Assembly (NCBI GenBank): GCA_945898185.1
Contig: CAMDHP010000005.1
Location: forward strand, 1-53,615
From: Akkermansia muciniphila
Lineage (GTDB): Bacteria; Verrucomicrobiota; Verrucomicrobiia; Opitutales; Opitutaceae
Length of the DNA: 53,615 nucleotides
Direction of reading: 5' to 3'
Below, in pieces: positions 24,658 to 34,410 of this stretch. A model generated the notes under the pieces. That model was not told where the DNA came from and did no database searches. It worked only from the letters and a program-made list of their open reading frames with translations. The position numbers and the translations under genes were made by a program. Each line of letters begins with the position of its first letter. The first letter of the stretch is position 1.

Positions 24658-25782
24658 ATGTCCTCTCCTTCCCGCAAACCCTGCGCCCGCAAATCCCCCG
24701 ACCACAAAAAATCCAGCGCTCCTGCCCCCAAGCTCGTCTGCGTCGCCATCGTCGGCACCGGGGGCATGGCCAACCGCCACGCAGAACTTTACGCCCAGAT
24801 CCCCGGCGTCCAGCTCGTCGGCGCTTGCGATGTGGACCGCGCCCGCGTCGAGGCTTTCTGCACCAAACACGGCATCCCCGCCACCGGCGCCTACACCGAT
24901 CTGGCGAAACTCCTGCGCGATTGCCCGTGCGACGCCGTTTCGAACGTCACACCCGACGCCTTCCACGCCGCCCTTTCCATCCAGCTCCTCGAGGCAGGTA
25001 AACACGTCCTTTGCGAAAAACCCCTCGGCCTCAATCATGCCGAGACCAAACGCATGGTCGCCGCCGCCCAAAAAGCCGGCACCGTTGCCATGGTTAACTT
25101 CTCCTACCGCGACTGGTCCGCGCTCCAAGCCATCGCCGCCCGCGTCCACGCCGGTGAGATCGGCGAACTCCGCCACGTCGAGGCCAGCTACCTGCAAACC
25201 TGGCTCAGCTCGCCGATCTGGGGCGACTGGCGCACCACCCCTGCCTGGCTCTGGCGCCTTTCCACCCAACACGGCTCCAAGGGCGTGCTCGGCGACGTCG
25301 GCGTGCACATCGTGGACTTCGCCACCTTTCCCGCTGGCCCGATCAAGAAGGTGTTTTGCCAGCTCAAGGCCTTCGCCAAGGCCCCCAAAAACCGCATCGG
25401 CGACTACCCGCTCGACGCCAACGACTCCGCCGTGCTCAACGTCGAGTTCGTCAACGGCGCCCTTGGCATCATCCACACCACCCGCTGGGCCACCGGACAC
25501 CCCAACCGCCTCGCCCTCCGCCTCCACGGCACCGCCGGCGCCTTCAGCTTCGATTCCGATCTCGGCACCGACACCTATAAGGCGTGCCTCAGCGCCGATG
25601 TTGGAATCGCCAAGTGGCGGGACATTAAGGCCTCGCCCACTCCCCACAACCACACCCGCTTCATCGCCGCCATCCGGTCCGGTGTCGCCAGCCAGCCCGA
25701 CTTCGCCCGCGGCTCCGAAATCCAGCGCGTGCTCGACGCCTGCTTCGAATCCGACGCCACCGGCAAGCCCGTGAAAATCTGA
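24658..25782 (+). CDS. Gfo/Idh/MocA-family oxidoreductase
   Basis: NAD(P)-dependent sugar or inositol dehydrogenase-like enzyme, 374 residues. After a Lys/Ser/Pro-rich leader of about 22 residues, the Rossmann fold starts VCVAIVGTGGMANRHAELYAQI (about 25-46) with GACDVDRARVEAF. The conserved EKPLGLNHAETKRMV near 122 supplies the catalytic Lys. GVLGDVGVHIVDFATF near 205 carries the D-x-G-x-H-x-x-D motif, and GRRDA-type residues are absent. Located downstream of ThuA, it fills the ThuB role in the same putative pathway. Substrate not determined. Confidence 0.9.
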   Translation: MSSPSRKPCARKSPDHKKSSAPAPKLVCVAIVGTGGMANRHAELYAQIPGVQLVGACDVDRARVEAFCTKHGIPATGAYTDLAKLLRDCPCDAVSNVTPDAFHAALSIQLLEAGKHVLCEKPLGLNHAETKRMVAAAQKAGTVAMVNFSYRDWSALQAIAARVHAGEIGELRHVEASYLQTWLSSPIWGDWRTTPAWLWRLSTQHGSKGVLGDVGVHIVDFATFPAGPIKKVFCQLKAFAKAPKNRIGDYPLDANDSAVLNVEFVNGALGIIHTTRWATGHPNRLALRLHGTAGAFSFDSDLGTDTYKACLSADVGIAKWRDIKASPTPHNHTRFIAAIRSGVASQPDFARGSEIQRVLDACFESDATGKPVKI

Positions 25783-25822
25783 CCCGGTTCTAGTATTGTG
25801 TATCTCGGATTTTTCGGACCAG

Positions 25823-25924
25823 CCACAGAGCCGAGCCGGAGCCCAGACACAGAGTTCACAGAGAAAAGGACAAACTGGTTCAGCTCTCTGGGCCCTCTGT
25901 GTCGGAGCTCTGTGTTCTCTGTGG
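25823..25924. repeat. Hairpin repeat with CCACAGAG ends, copy 1
   Basis: CACAGAG/CTCTGTG-type ends and internal GACACAGAG and CTCTGTGTC words make a long imperfect hairpin. Closely related to the copy at 42824-42918. Elements of this wording are widespread intergenic repeats in several phyla. Confidence 0.75.
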
Positions 25925-25978
25925 TAAAAAACTCATCGATAACGTTTATACCCTCTATGCATTGATTTGAGACTTTGA

Positions 25979-26062
25979 GGTAGGGCGGGACCGCTGGGAC
26001 CGCCGAGTTTGAATGCGATTCCCTGAGGTTCTTCTCGGCGGGCCCAGCGGTCCGGCCCTACC
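25979..26062. repeat. Large near-perfect inverted repeat, GGTAGGGC type
   Basis: The arms of about 29 bp begin GGTAGGGC-GGGACCGCTGGG and end CCCAGCGGTCC-GGCCCTACC, with three mismatches around a 26-bp middle. It lies in the gap between the oxidoreductase and accB, directly after the previous hairpin repeat. Confidence 0.85.
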
Positions 26063-26441
26063 TAGGAGTTACCCTGATTACAGCTGCAGTTCAATTTAAA
26101 CTGCCTACTGGTCCGCCCCACAAAATCCCCGACCTCGGGACCATTACCTCAGAGATTCTCGGGAAGCGCCTTTTCTGGCTTATTTACGCTAAAAGCGTGG
26201 GCTTTTTCGGCCATCTTCAGTCGATTTCGACGGCCCGGGCTACGCCGTATTTTAGCATTTACGTCGCTTTCCTCCTCTGAAAAAGTCCTGCTTTCGCACC
26301 AGTTCAGCCCTGTTTTCTACAAAATTACCTCGTTTTTTGGGTCAAAATTGATGTTTGCCTTCAAATCGTCACCTGTTTGAACACAGGCCACTGCGAGCGG
26401 TCTAAGGACCGTTCTATTTCACCTTAACCAAGGCATTCATT
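26063..26441. promoter_or_regulatory. accB: Leader region of accBC
   Basis: About 380 bp between the hairpin and accB without a coding signal. It is less GC-rich than the neighbours and contains several T-runs (CTTTTTCGG near 26212, TTTTTTGGG near 26334). A promoter is expected here because accBC begin a plus-strand operon, but I cannot place a -10/-35 pair with confidence. The AAGG at 26430-26433 serves as ribosome binding site for the TTG start. Confidence 0.4.
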
Positions 26442-26936
26442 TTGGACCTCAAACAAATCAAACTCGTCATAGACCTCATGAAACGCTCCGACTTGACCGA
26501 ATTCGCGGTCGAGGAAGAGGGTTTTAAGCTCAAGATCCGTCGCGGTGCCAACGGCCTCCCCGTTGTCAGCTCCGGTGGCTCTTACGGTGGGTCCCACAAC
26601 CCGTTCCCCGGATACCAGCCTCAACAGGCCCCGGCCCCCGCCGCCGCTCCCGTGGCAGCGGCCGAGCCCGCCGCCCCCGCCGCCGATGACGCGAGCATCA
26701 CCTACGTGAAGTCGCCGATGGTCGGCACCTTTTACCGCTCGCCCTCCCCGGAGAGCAAAATGTTCGCCGAGGTCGGCACCAAAATCACCGAGACCAGCGT
26801 CGTCTGCATCATCGAGGCCATGAAGATCATGAATGAGATCCAGTCCGACGTGAAGGGCACCGTCATCGAGGTCCTGATCGAAAACGGCCAGCCGGTCGAA
26901 TACGGCCAGAAGCTCTTCAAGGTCAAACAAGGCTAA
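26442..26936 (+). CDS. accB: Biotin carboxyl carrier protein of acetyl-CoA carboxylase, TTG start
   Basis: Carrier subunit that shuttles the carboxyl group in the first step of fatty-acid synthesis. The 164 residues have the usual N-terminal helix pair (MDLKQIKLVIDLMKRSDLTEFAVEEEGFKLKIRR), an Ala/Pro-rich linker (60-82) and a biotinyl domain from about 87 with the biotinylated Lys128 in EAMKIMNE. The start is TTG 26442, chosen because the family begins exactly with MDLKQIK and no ATG or GTG is in range. An in-frame ATT lies directly upstream. accC follows 106 bp downstream. Confidence 0.95.
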   Translation: MDLKQIKLVIDLMKRSDLTEFAVEEEGFKLKIRRGANGLPVVSSGGSYGGSHNPFPGYQPQQAPAPAAAPVAAAEPAAPAADDASITYVKSPMVGTFYRSPSPESKMFAEVGTKITETSVVCIIEAMKIMNEIQSDVKGTVIEVLIENGQPVEYGQKLFKVKQG

Positions 26937-27042
26937 GCCCCGCAACCCCTTCGACCCCCGCGAACCCTTTCTGCACCGTGAATGAGCCCTGCTCATCAGC
27001 GGTCTGCTGGGATTCGTGGTGGTTAACTCATTCCAAAACACC

Positions 27043-28425
<1,383 letters not shown>

Positions 28426-28449
28426 CGCGTGATCCGCCGTTTGCTCTCC

Positions 28450-28480
28450 AGCCCGACGCCGCCTCGCGCCGGGCTTTTTT
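28450..28480 (+). terminator. Rho-independent terminator after accC
   Basis: The stem AGCCCG / CGGGCT, with a further CGC/GCG inner pair, is followed by six Ts. It lies 25 bp after the accC stop codon. Confidence 0.8.
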
Positions 28481-28631
28481 GCGGGCACTCACCGCCGCTT
28501 TTTCTTCGAACAACTCATGCCAGGCACCCGTGACTTCCAGAGTTTACGAGGGGCGCAGAGACACTCAACGTTTCCCATGCCGTTTTTAGGCTGAAAGGTG
28601 CCAGGAATCTAATTCCCGCCCAACGGATTTT

Positions 28632-28742
28632 TTACCGCGAAGACGATCCGAAGGAACGCGAAGCTCAGCAGTAGGCCGGAACAGGTGAATTGTGGCCTTG
28701 AGGCTTAGCTTCGCGCAACTTCGCGAGCCTTCGCGGTTAACC
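28632..28742. repeat. Hairpin repeat, CCGCGAAGACG type
   Basis: The ends TTACCGCGAAG and TTCGCGGTTAA pair, with further pairing of GCGAAGCTCA and TAGCTTCGCG inside. Related to the element at 24534. The stretch from 28481 to 28631 carries nothing recognisable. Confidence 0.75.
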
Positions 28743-28761
28743 CCGAACTCCGAAGCGCACT

Positions 28762-28851
28762 AAAAGTGCATCGAGGTGGGTGAGCGAACGAGTGAATGCC
28801 CAGTAGATTGCATCAAATCGCGGCGTCCAACTCATGAGTTCGCGGGTTAAG
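28762..28851. repeat. Dispersed repeat, copy B
   Basis: Matches copy A at 20942 over its whole length, with about 10 substitutions and a 9-base indel near one end. Here it ends at the stop codon of prmA (TAA at 28847-28849, minus strand), so the repeat starts within a few bases of the gene end. Confidence 0.85.
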
Positions 28852-29725
28852 CCGGACGGCTCAGCGCTACGTCGCTCCATTCGCCCATGTCGCGGTGCTC
28901 CACCTGCCAGCCGGCCATCGCGGACGCGAAGGCCGCGCGCACCTGCGCATTCTCATGCGCGAGGATGCCGCTCAACACCAGCAGGCCGCCCGGCGCCACC
29001 GCGCCGACGAGCTGCGGCACATAACGCATCAAAACATCGGCCTGGATATTCGCCAGCACAACTTCGGCCTGAGTGCCCTCTGGCAAACCGGTGACGAGAT
29101 CAGCGGTCGCAAATCCTACCGCGCCGGCGAGGTCGTTGAGCGCGGCGTTTTCTTCGGAAACGCGCACCGCCTCGGCATCGTTGTCAAAACCAACTACCTC
29201 GCACCAGCCCAGACGGACAGCCGAGAGCGCGAGGATGCCCGAGCCGCAGCCCGCATCTATCACGCGGCCCGTCGTGCCGTGCGCCTCGGCACGAGCGACG
29301 AGACGCTCGACGCAGAGGCGGGTCGTCTCGTGGTTGCCGGTGCCAAAAGCTAGGCCAGGATCAAGCCAGATGGCGGACTCGCCGGCACCGAGCACATGCG
29401 TGGCGCGCTCCCAGACCGGCACCCAATGCAGACGGCCACAGCGCCAGGCTTTGAAGTGGGCCTTGTAGCTTTCGCGCCAATCCTGATCGCCCAGTGCACG
29501 CTCGACCGGCGCGGCGGCGGCGGCTTCGGCAGGCAGGAGCGAGAGCAACTCGGCCCAGCGGACGCGGGCCTCCTCGGCGGCGGGAAAGATACCGACGATC
29601 CACGCGCAGTTTATGATGACGTCCTGAAGCAAGCTCCAGCCCTCGACGCCGATTTCCTGCATGAGCTCATCCACGGTATCGACCGAGGCGGGAGCGATTT
29701 CAACTTTCAGTTCAAAGAGGTGCAT
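28847..29725 (-). CDS. prmA: Ribosomal protein L11 methyltransferase
   Basis: SAM-dependent methyltransferase that trimethylates L11. The 292 residues start [30 protein letters not shown] at 29725, the usual PrmA start; the frame is open further upstream, but through a hairpin repeat. The substrate-recognition N-domain is followed by [22 protein letters not shown] near 128, [19 protein letters not shown] near 160 (SAM site), and [19 protein letters not shown] near 222. Last gene of the minus-strand chain manA-grpE-dnaJ-purN-argC-prmA. Confidence 0.93.
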   Translation of the reverse strand: MHLFELKVEIAPASVDTVDELMQEIGVEGWSLLQDVIINCAWIVGIFPAAEEARVRWAELLSLLPAEAAAAAPVERALGDQDWRESYKAHFKAWRCGRLHWVPVWERATHVLGAGESAIWLDPGLAFGTGNHETTRLCVERLVARAEAHGTTGRVIDAGCGSGILALSAVRLGWCEVVGFDNDAEAVRVSEENAALNDLAGAVGFATADLVTGLPEGTQAEVVLANIQADVLMRYVPQLVGAVAPGGLLVLSGILAHENAQVRAAFASAMAGWQVEHRDMGEWSDVALSRPA

Positions 29726-29736
29726 AAAGGGAGAAG

Positions 29737-29823
29737 TTAACCGCGAATGGCGCGGATGTGCGCGGATAAAACAGTTCGAGCAGATTAAAAAATATCCGCG
29801 TTTATCCGCGGTATCCGCGGTTA
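29737..29823. repeat. Hairpin repeat with TTAACCGCG ends
   Basis: The arms TTAACCGCG and CGCGGTTAA pair at the ends, and GCGCGGATAAA / TTTATCCGCG pair inside. It lies between argC and prmA. Confidence 0.8.
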
Positions 29824-29837
29824 AAATTTCGGTTGGC

Positions 29838-30785
29838 TCAAGCCACGAGGCCAAGTCCTTCGTCGAGGCCGAGGTGCAGGTTCATGCACTGGATGGCGGC
29901 ACCCGAGGCGCCCTTGCCGAGATTATCGAGGCGCGCGATGACGACCGCTTGTTCGTCGTGGCCGAAGACGGCGAGGTCGCAGCGGTTGGTGCCATTGCAG
30001 GCCTGCACATCGAAGAAGCCGCCATCGAGCACGCTCTCGTCGCCGAAGGGCAGCACGCGCACGAACCGCTCGCTGGCGTAGGTCTCAGCCAGAGCGTGGT
30101 GGAGGGCGGCAGGTGTGGGCGCGGCAAGCAGGCGCTGCAACGGGAGCGGCACCGTAACGGCGAGTCCCTGGTAAAATGCGGCGACGACCGGATTGAAAAT
30201 CGGAGGCATGGCGAGGCCGGTGTGGACGCGCATCTCCGGCAGGTGCTTGTGCATGAGCGCGAGGGCGTAGGGGCGGGGGCTTTTGAGTTTCGCCAGCGGG
30301 TTTTGTTCGTAGTCGGCGATCATCTTTTTGCCGCCCCCGCTGTAGCCGGTGATGGAGAAGCAGGAGATCGCGAAATCGGCGGGCACGAGGCCGCGCTGCA
30401 CCAGCGGGCGCAGCGCGAGGGCAAAGGCCGTGGCGTGGCACCCAGGGTTCGCGATGCGTTTGGAGGCGCGGATCGCGGTGCGGTAGGAGGCGCCGAGCTC
30501 GGGCACGCCGTAAGTCCAGCCTTCGGCGATGCGGTGGGCGGTGGAGGCATCAATGATGCAAGTGCGGGAATTCGTAACCAGCGCGGCGGACTCTTTGGCC
30601 GCATCGTCGGGCAGGCAGAGGAAGGCGACGTCGGCGGTGTTGAGACAAGCGGCTCGAGCGGCGATGTCCTTGCGCTTGGCGGGGTCAATCTGGATGACCT
30701 CGATGTCCGCGCGTGCGGCGAGGCGGTCGAAAATTTGAAGGCCGGTGGTGCCCTCTTGCCCATCAACGAAGACTTTTGTTTTCAT
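29838..30785 (-). CDS. argC: N-acetyl-gamma-glutamyl-phosphate reductase, short (type 2) form
   Basis: Arginine biosynthesis enzyme that reduces N-acetylglutamyl phosphate with NADPH. The 315-residue length and [23 protein letters not shown] start mark the short AGPR type found in proteobacteria and some others. The catalytic cysteine is C116 in [21 protein letters not shown] near 165 and a C-terminal GAIQCMNL-type region ([13 protein letters not shown]) follow. Located 76 bp after purN. Confidence 0.93.
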   Translation of the reverse strand: MKTKVFVDGQEGTTGLQIFDRLAARADIEVIQIDPAKRKDIAARAACLNTADVAFLCLPDDAAKESAALVTNSRTCIIDASTAHRIAEGWTYGVPELGASYRTAIRASKRIANPGCHATAFALALRPLVQRGLVPADFAISCFSITGYSGGGKKMIADYEQNPLAKLKSPRPYALALMHKHLPEMRVHTGLAMPPIFNPVVAAFYQGLAVTVPLPLQRLLAAPTPAALHHALAETYASERFVRVLPFGDESVLDGGFFDVQACNGTNRCDLAVFGHDEQAVVIARLDNLGKGASGAAIQCMNLHLGLDEGLGLVA

Positions 30786-30860
30786 GTCCGTAAGAGGCTG
30801 ATTTTTGGCTCGGGCGGGCGAACCCGCAAGCGCCGTTTGGCGCAGCCTAAAGCATCGCGT

Positions 30861-31430
30861 TCAACGGCTGAGCCGCGCCACCACGTCTACCAGCAGCCCG
30901 TGCTCGGCAACGTGGATCTTTGCCGCGAGGGTGTCTTCCGTATCGGAGGCTTCGATACGCACGACGGCTTGGTCAATGATGCGTCCGGCATCCACTTCCG
31001 GCGTCACATAATGCACGGTGCATCCAGTAAACTTCACCCCGTGGCGGAAGGCCTGGCCAATGCCATCGAGACCAGGAAAACTCGGCAGTAGGCTGGGGTG
31101 GAGGTTAATCACCTTGCCTGCGAAGGCGGCGAGGAAACCGGGCTTAACCACGCGCATAAAACCCGCCAGCACGATCAGATCGGGCGCGCAGGCGGCCACG
31201 GCCTCGATGTAGCGCAGCTCACCCTCGCCCTCGAGCTTGGTTTTGAAAGGCGCGGGGTCGAGGTAGCGTGCGTCCACTCCGAGGCGCGGGCCGAGCGCGA
31301 GGATCCCCGCCTCCAGCCGGTCGGCGAAGATCGCGACGATCTCCGCGCGGCCGAGGCGACCCGCTTGTTGAGCGAGACAAAGCGCCTCGGCGTTGGAGCC
31401 GCGACCGGAAGCTAGGATGACGACACGCAT
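30861..31430 (-). CDS. purN: Phosphoribosylglycinamide formyltransferase
   Basis: Purine biosynthesis enzyme (GAR transformylase) that uses 10-formyltetrahydrofolate. The 189 residues start MRVVILASGRGSNAEAL. The catalytic Asn-His-Asp set is present in INLHPSLLPSFPGLDG near 107-122 and VTPEVDAGRIIDQ near 141-153. The C-terminus ends VVARLSR. It lies 26 bp downstream of dnaJ on the same strand. Confidence 0.93.
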   Translation of the reverse strand: MRVVILASGRGSNAEALCLAQQAGRLGRAEIVAIFADRLEAGILALGPRLGVDARYLDPAPFKTKLEGEGELRYIEAVAACAPDLIVLAGFMRVVKPGFLAAFAGKVINLHPSLLPSFPGLDGIGQAFRHGVKFTGCTVHYVTPEVDAGRIIDQAVVRIEASDTEDTLAAKIHVAEHGLLVDVVARLSR

Positions 31431-31455
31431 GATGATGACGGCGGGAGCGCGCGGC

Positions 31456-32622
31456 TCAGAAGAACTTTTTTGCCTTCTCGAAGAAGCCCTTGGAAGTCGG
31501 GTTCTCGGCGTCGCCGCTCACGCGGGCGAATTCTTCGAGAATCTTGCGCTGCTCGGCGCTGAGGCTTTGCGGCACCTCGACCTGCGCGCGCACCAGTTGG
31601 TCTCCGAAAACTCCGCGCGAACGCAATGAAGGCATACCTTTGCCGCGCAGACGGAAGGTGGTGCCGCTCTGCGTGCCAGCCGGCACCTTGAGCGAAGCCT
31701 TGCCGGAGAGGGTGGGGACCTCGAGCGTGCCGCCCAGGACGGCGAGCGTGAACTTGATCGGGATCTCACAAAACAAGTCGTCCTCCTGGCGCTCAAAGAG
31801 CTCGTGCTCTTTCACGCTGAGCACGATGTAGAGGTCGCCAGTCTGCCCCCCGGCCAGGCCGGATTCGCCGTTGCCGCTGGAGCGTAGGCGCGTGCCGGTG
31901 TCGACGCCCGGGGGTATGCGCACGGTGACCTTCGCGGCCTTGGGTGCGCGGCCTTCGCCACGACACGCGATGCAGGGCTTCTCGATCTTCTGACCCGCGC
32001 CGCCGCAGGTCGGACAGGTTTGGGCAAACGTAATGATGCCGCCGCTACGGCGCACCTGGCCGGCGCCCCGGCAGGTCGGGCACACGACTTTCTTGGAGCC
32101 GGGCTCGGCGGCCGAGCCATCGCAACGCTCGCAAGTTTGCATGCGGCGGAAGGAGATTTCCTTTTCCATTCCGCGTGCGGCGTCCTCGAGCGAGATTTCG
32201 AGATCGTAGCGTAGGTCTGCACCATCGCGCCCGCCGCCAGCGCCGCCACCCCCGCCGCCGAACATTTCATCAAAAATACCGCCTCCTCCACCGCCCTGCT
32301 GGCTGAAAACCTCGCGGAAGATATCGAAGGGATCGTGGAACCCGCCGCCACCACCGCCCGTGCCGCCTGGGCCGCGCGGGCCGGCGCCGCCCTGCTGATT
32401 GAAGGCGGCGTGGCCGTAGCGATCGTAGGCGGCGCGCTTTTGGGGATCTTTCAAAACCTCGTAGGCCTCGGAGACGCGCTTGAACATTTCCTCGGCCTCT
32501 TTGTTGCCGGGATTTTTATCGGGGTGAAATTGCACCGCTTTTTTGCGGTAGGCCTTTTTTAACTCTTCCTCGTTCGCCGCTTTTTCGACGCCGAGCAGCG
32601 TGTAGTAATCCTCGTTGGCCAT
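31456..32622 (-). CDS. dnaJ: Chaperone DnaJ
   Basis: Hsp40 co-chaperone that stimulates DnaK. The 388 residues show the J domain ([34 protein letters not shown]) with the HPD motif, a long Gly-rich linker (about 77-125), and a zinc domain with four cysteine pairs: CERC, CPTC, CPTC, CIAC (about 165-225). The C-terminal substrate domains are complete. It is preceded by grpE, 44 bp upstream, forming a chaperone operon; dnaK itself is not in the window. Confidence 0.96.
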   Translation of the reverse strand: MANEDYYTLLGVEKAANEEELKKAYRKKAVQFHPDKNPGNKEAEEMFKRVSEAYEVLKDPQKRAAYDRYGHAAFNQQGGAGPRGPGGTGGGGGGFHDPFDIFREVFSQQGGGGGGIFDEMFGGGGGGAGGGRDGADLRYDLEISLEDAARGMEKEISFRRMQTCERCDGSAAEPGSKKVVCPTCRGAGQVRRSGGIITFAQTCPTCGGAGQKIEKPCIACRGEGRAPKAAKVTVRIPPGVDTGTRLRSSGNGESGLAGGQTGDLYIVLSVKEHELFERQEDDLFCEIPIKFTLAVLGGTLEVPTLSGKASLKVPAGTQSGTTFRLRGKGMPSLRSRGVFGDQLVRAQVEVPQSLSAEQRKILEEFARVSGDAENPTSKGFFEKAKKFF

Positions 32623-32666
32623 GACTGTTTTATTTAGTATTTAAACGGATGCGGAGGGGCGGGGAC

Positions 32667-33242
32667 TCAGACCACTGGTGCACCCGTGGAGACGACTACG
32701 CTGGCGGCGCGCACGAGGCGCCCGTTGAGAGTGTAGCCGGTTCGGACGACCGTGGACACGGAGTCGGCCGCGATGTCGGCGCTCGGCTGCTGGCTGATGG
32801 CCTCGTGAAGATTGGGGTCAAAGGGTTTGCCCAGCGGGCTGATATCGGCGAGGCCGTGGCCGGAGAGAGCGCCCTTGAGTTTCAGGCCTACCATCTCGAC
32901 GCCGCTGACGAGGGTTTTGAGGTCGGCGTTGGGTGCTTTGGCGGCGGCGAGGCCCTGTTCAAGAGTGTCGAGCACCGGGATTAGGTCTTCGAGCACGCGA
33001 GTGACGGCGCGGTGGGTGGCGTCTTCGCGGTCGCGGATCGCGCGTTTGCGGTAGTTTTCTAGGTCCGCGACGGAGCGCAGGTAGCGATCGTAGTTATCGG
33101 CGGCTTCCTTGCGAGCGCCGGCGAGCGACTCCTCGAGCGCGGAGGCTGGTGCGGGCGAGGCCTCGGCGGGCTCGGTCGCGGAGGGCACGGCGGCGGTGTC
33201 CAGGTTCACAGGCAAGGGTTCGGTCGCATTGGGTTGGCTCAT
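32667..33242 (-). CDS. grpE: Nucleotide exchange factor GrpE
   Basis: ADP/ATP exchange factor for DnaK. The 191-residue length is typical. The Ala/Pro/Glu-rich N-terminal tail is followed by a long helix (EESLAGARKEAADNYDRYLRSVADLENYRKRAIRDRED) and the conserved LIPVLDTLEQGLA and NPNLHEAI-type signature (FDPNLHEAISQQPS near 145). No CIRCE inverted repeat (TTAGCACTC-type) is visible in the 100 bp upstream. Confidence 0.95.
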   Translation of the reverse strand: MSQPNATEPLPVNLDTAAVPSATEPAEASPAPASALEESLAGARKEAADNYDRYLRSVADLENYRKRAIRDREDATHRAVTRVLEDLIPVLDTLEQGLAAAKAPNADLKTLVSGVEMVGLKLKGALSGHGLADISPLGKPFDPNLHEAISQQPSADIAADSVSTVVRTGYTLNGRLVRAASVVVSTGAPVV

Positions 33243-33343
33243 GAGAAAAGATTCATCTTCAAATCACATTTAGCGCGGGCGCAAGCCTGCCGGAGCCGCG
33301 GCCTGAAGCGACGGCTCAACCCGGACGTGGCCTAAGCTCCGGT

Positions 33344-34294
33344 TCAACCGGCGAAATTTTCCGTCACCAGCACGAGCGACGGCGCGGTGGCCTTGAAGGT
33401 GAAGGCGCCGGCGCAGGGAAGGACGGCGTTTTCACCGCGCCGGATATGGTCCTTTCCGGGGCCGGCCAACTCGCCGTTTACCACGCTGAGTATGCGTGGT
33501 TGCTCGCCTGCGGCGAATACCAGGCTCTCGTCGCGATCGAGCACCACGCGGCGGATACGAAACTCGGCGCACTCGGCGATCACGCCACTAGTCGGCGCAC
33601 CGCGCACCGGCGCCGGCTCAAAGTCGTCCCACTTAATGGAGGCGAGGGACTCCTCGACGTGGAGCTGGCGGGGTTTGCCGTCGAGCCCCACGCGGCCCCA
33701 GTCGTAGACACGGTAGGTGGTGTCGGAGTTTTGCTGGATTTCGAGGATGAGGTTACCGCCATCAATCGCGTGAACCTGGCCGCTGCGCACGAGGATGCTG
33801 TCTCCCTCGGCAACAGGGAAACGGTGCACGCACTGCTCGAGAGTGTTGTCAGCGATGGCCTTTTCAAAATGCTCGCGGGTGACGCCTTTCTTAAGGCCCA
33901 CGATGAGGCTCGCGCCGGGCTGGGTGTCTGCGATGAACCAAGTTTCGGTCTTGGGTTCGCCTTTAAGGGCCGGGGCGATAGCGGCGGGCGGATGGACCTG
34001 AAGACTAAGGCGTTCCTGGCAATCCAGCCACTTTACCAAAATCGGAAACGGTTTCTTCTTCGGCCAAGTCGCGCCCATCACCTCGATCGGATTTGAGGAG
34101 ATCACCTGGCGCAGCGTCTTTCCCACGAACGTGCCGGATCGGATCACGGACTGGGCCTCGGGCCGGTCAACAATCTCCCAGCTTTCACCGATAGGGTCTT
34201 TGCCGGGCAGAGTCCGGCCCAGGGAAGATTCGAAACCGCGTCCGCCCCAGACGCGTTTCTGATATACAGATTCAAAATGGAGGACTTCGTTCAT
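33344..34294 (-). CDS. manA: Mannose-6-phosphate isomerase, class I type
   Basis: Zinc enzyme that interconverts mannose 6-phosphate and fructose 6-phosphate. The 316 residues start MNEVLHFESVYQKRVWGGRGFESSLG at 34294. The zinc-site regions are seen in LSLQVHPPAAIAPAL and KTETWFIAD (about 95-117) and the later GQVHAIDGGNLILEIQQNSDTTYRVYDWGR (about 170-200). The open frame extends upstream to 34399, but the family pattern begins at 34294. It heads the minus-strand chain with grpE and dnaJ, and is divergent from ftsK. Confidence 0.9.
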   Translation of the reverse strand: MNEVLHFESVYQKRVWGGRGFESSLGRTLPGKDPIGESWEIVDRPEAQSVIRSGTFVGKTLRQVISSNPIEVMGATWPKKKPFPILVKWLDCQERLSLQVHPPAAIAPALKGEPKTETWFIADTQPGASLIVGLKKGVTREHFEKAIADNTLEQCVHRFPVAEGDSILVRSGQVHAIDGGNLILEIQQNSDTTYRVYDWGRVGLDGKPRQLHVEESLASIKWDDFEPAPVRGAPTSGVIAECAEFRIRRVVLDRDESLVFAAGEQPRILSVVNGELAGPGKDHIRRGENAVLPCAGAFTFKATAPSLVLVTENFAG

Positions 34295-34410
34295 GGCGGC
34301 GTATAAATAGGTTGATGAAAAACGTGGCGGTCGTGATTGCCTTTGACGGTGGGCGTTGATGCGGTGAAATTTAAGTTGTAATCCGGGCACCCCTCCCAAC
34401 GCCTAATCTC

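Noticed and set aside
29661-31091. 476-codon plus-strand frame across argC and purN
   Set aside because: Both minus-strand genes are well recognised enzymes; the plus frame shows no domain.
33243-33343. CIRCE operator expected upstream of grpE
   Set aside because: No TTAGCACTC-N9-GAGTGCTAA or similar inverted repeat is present.
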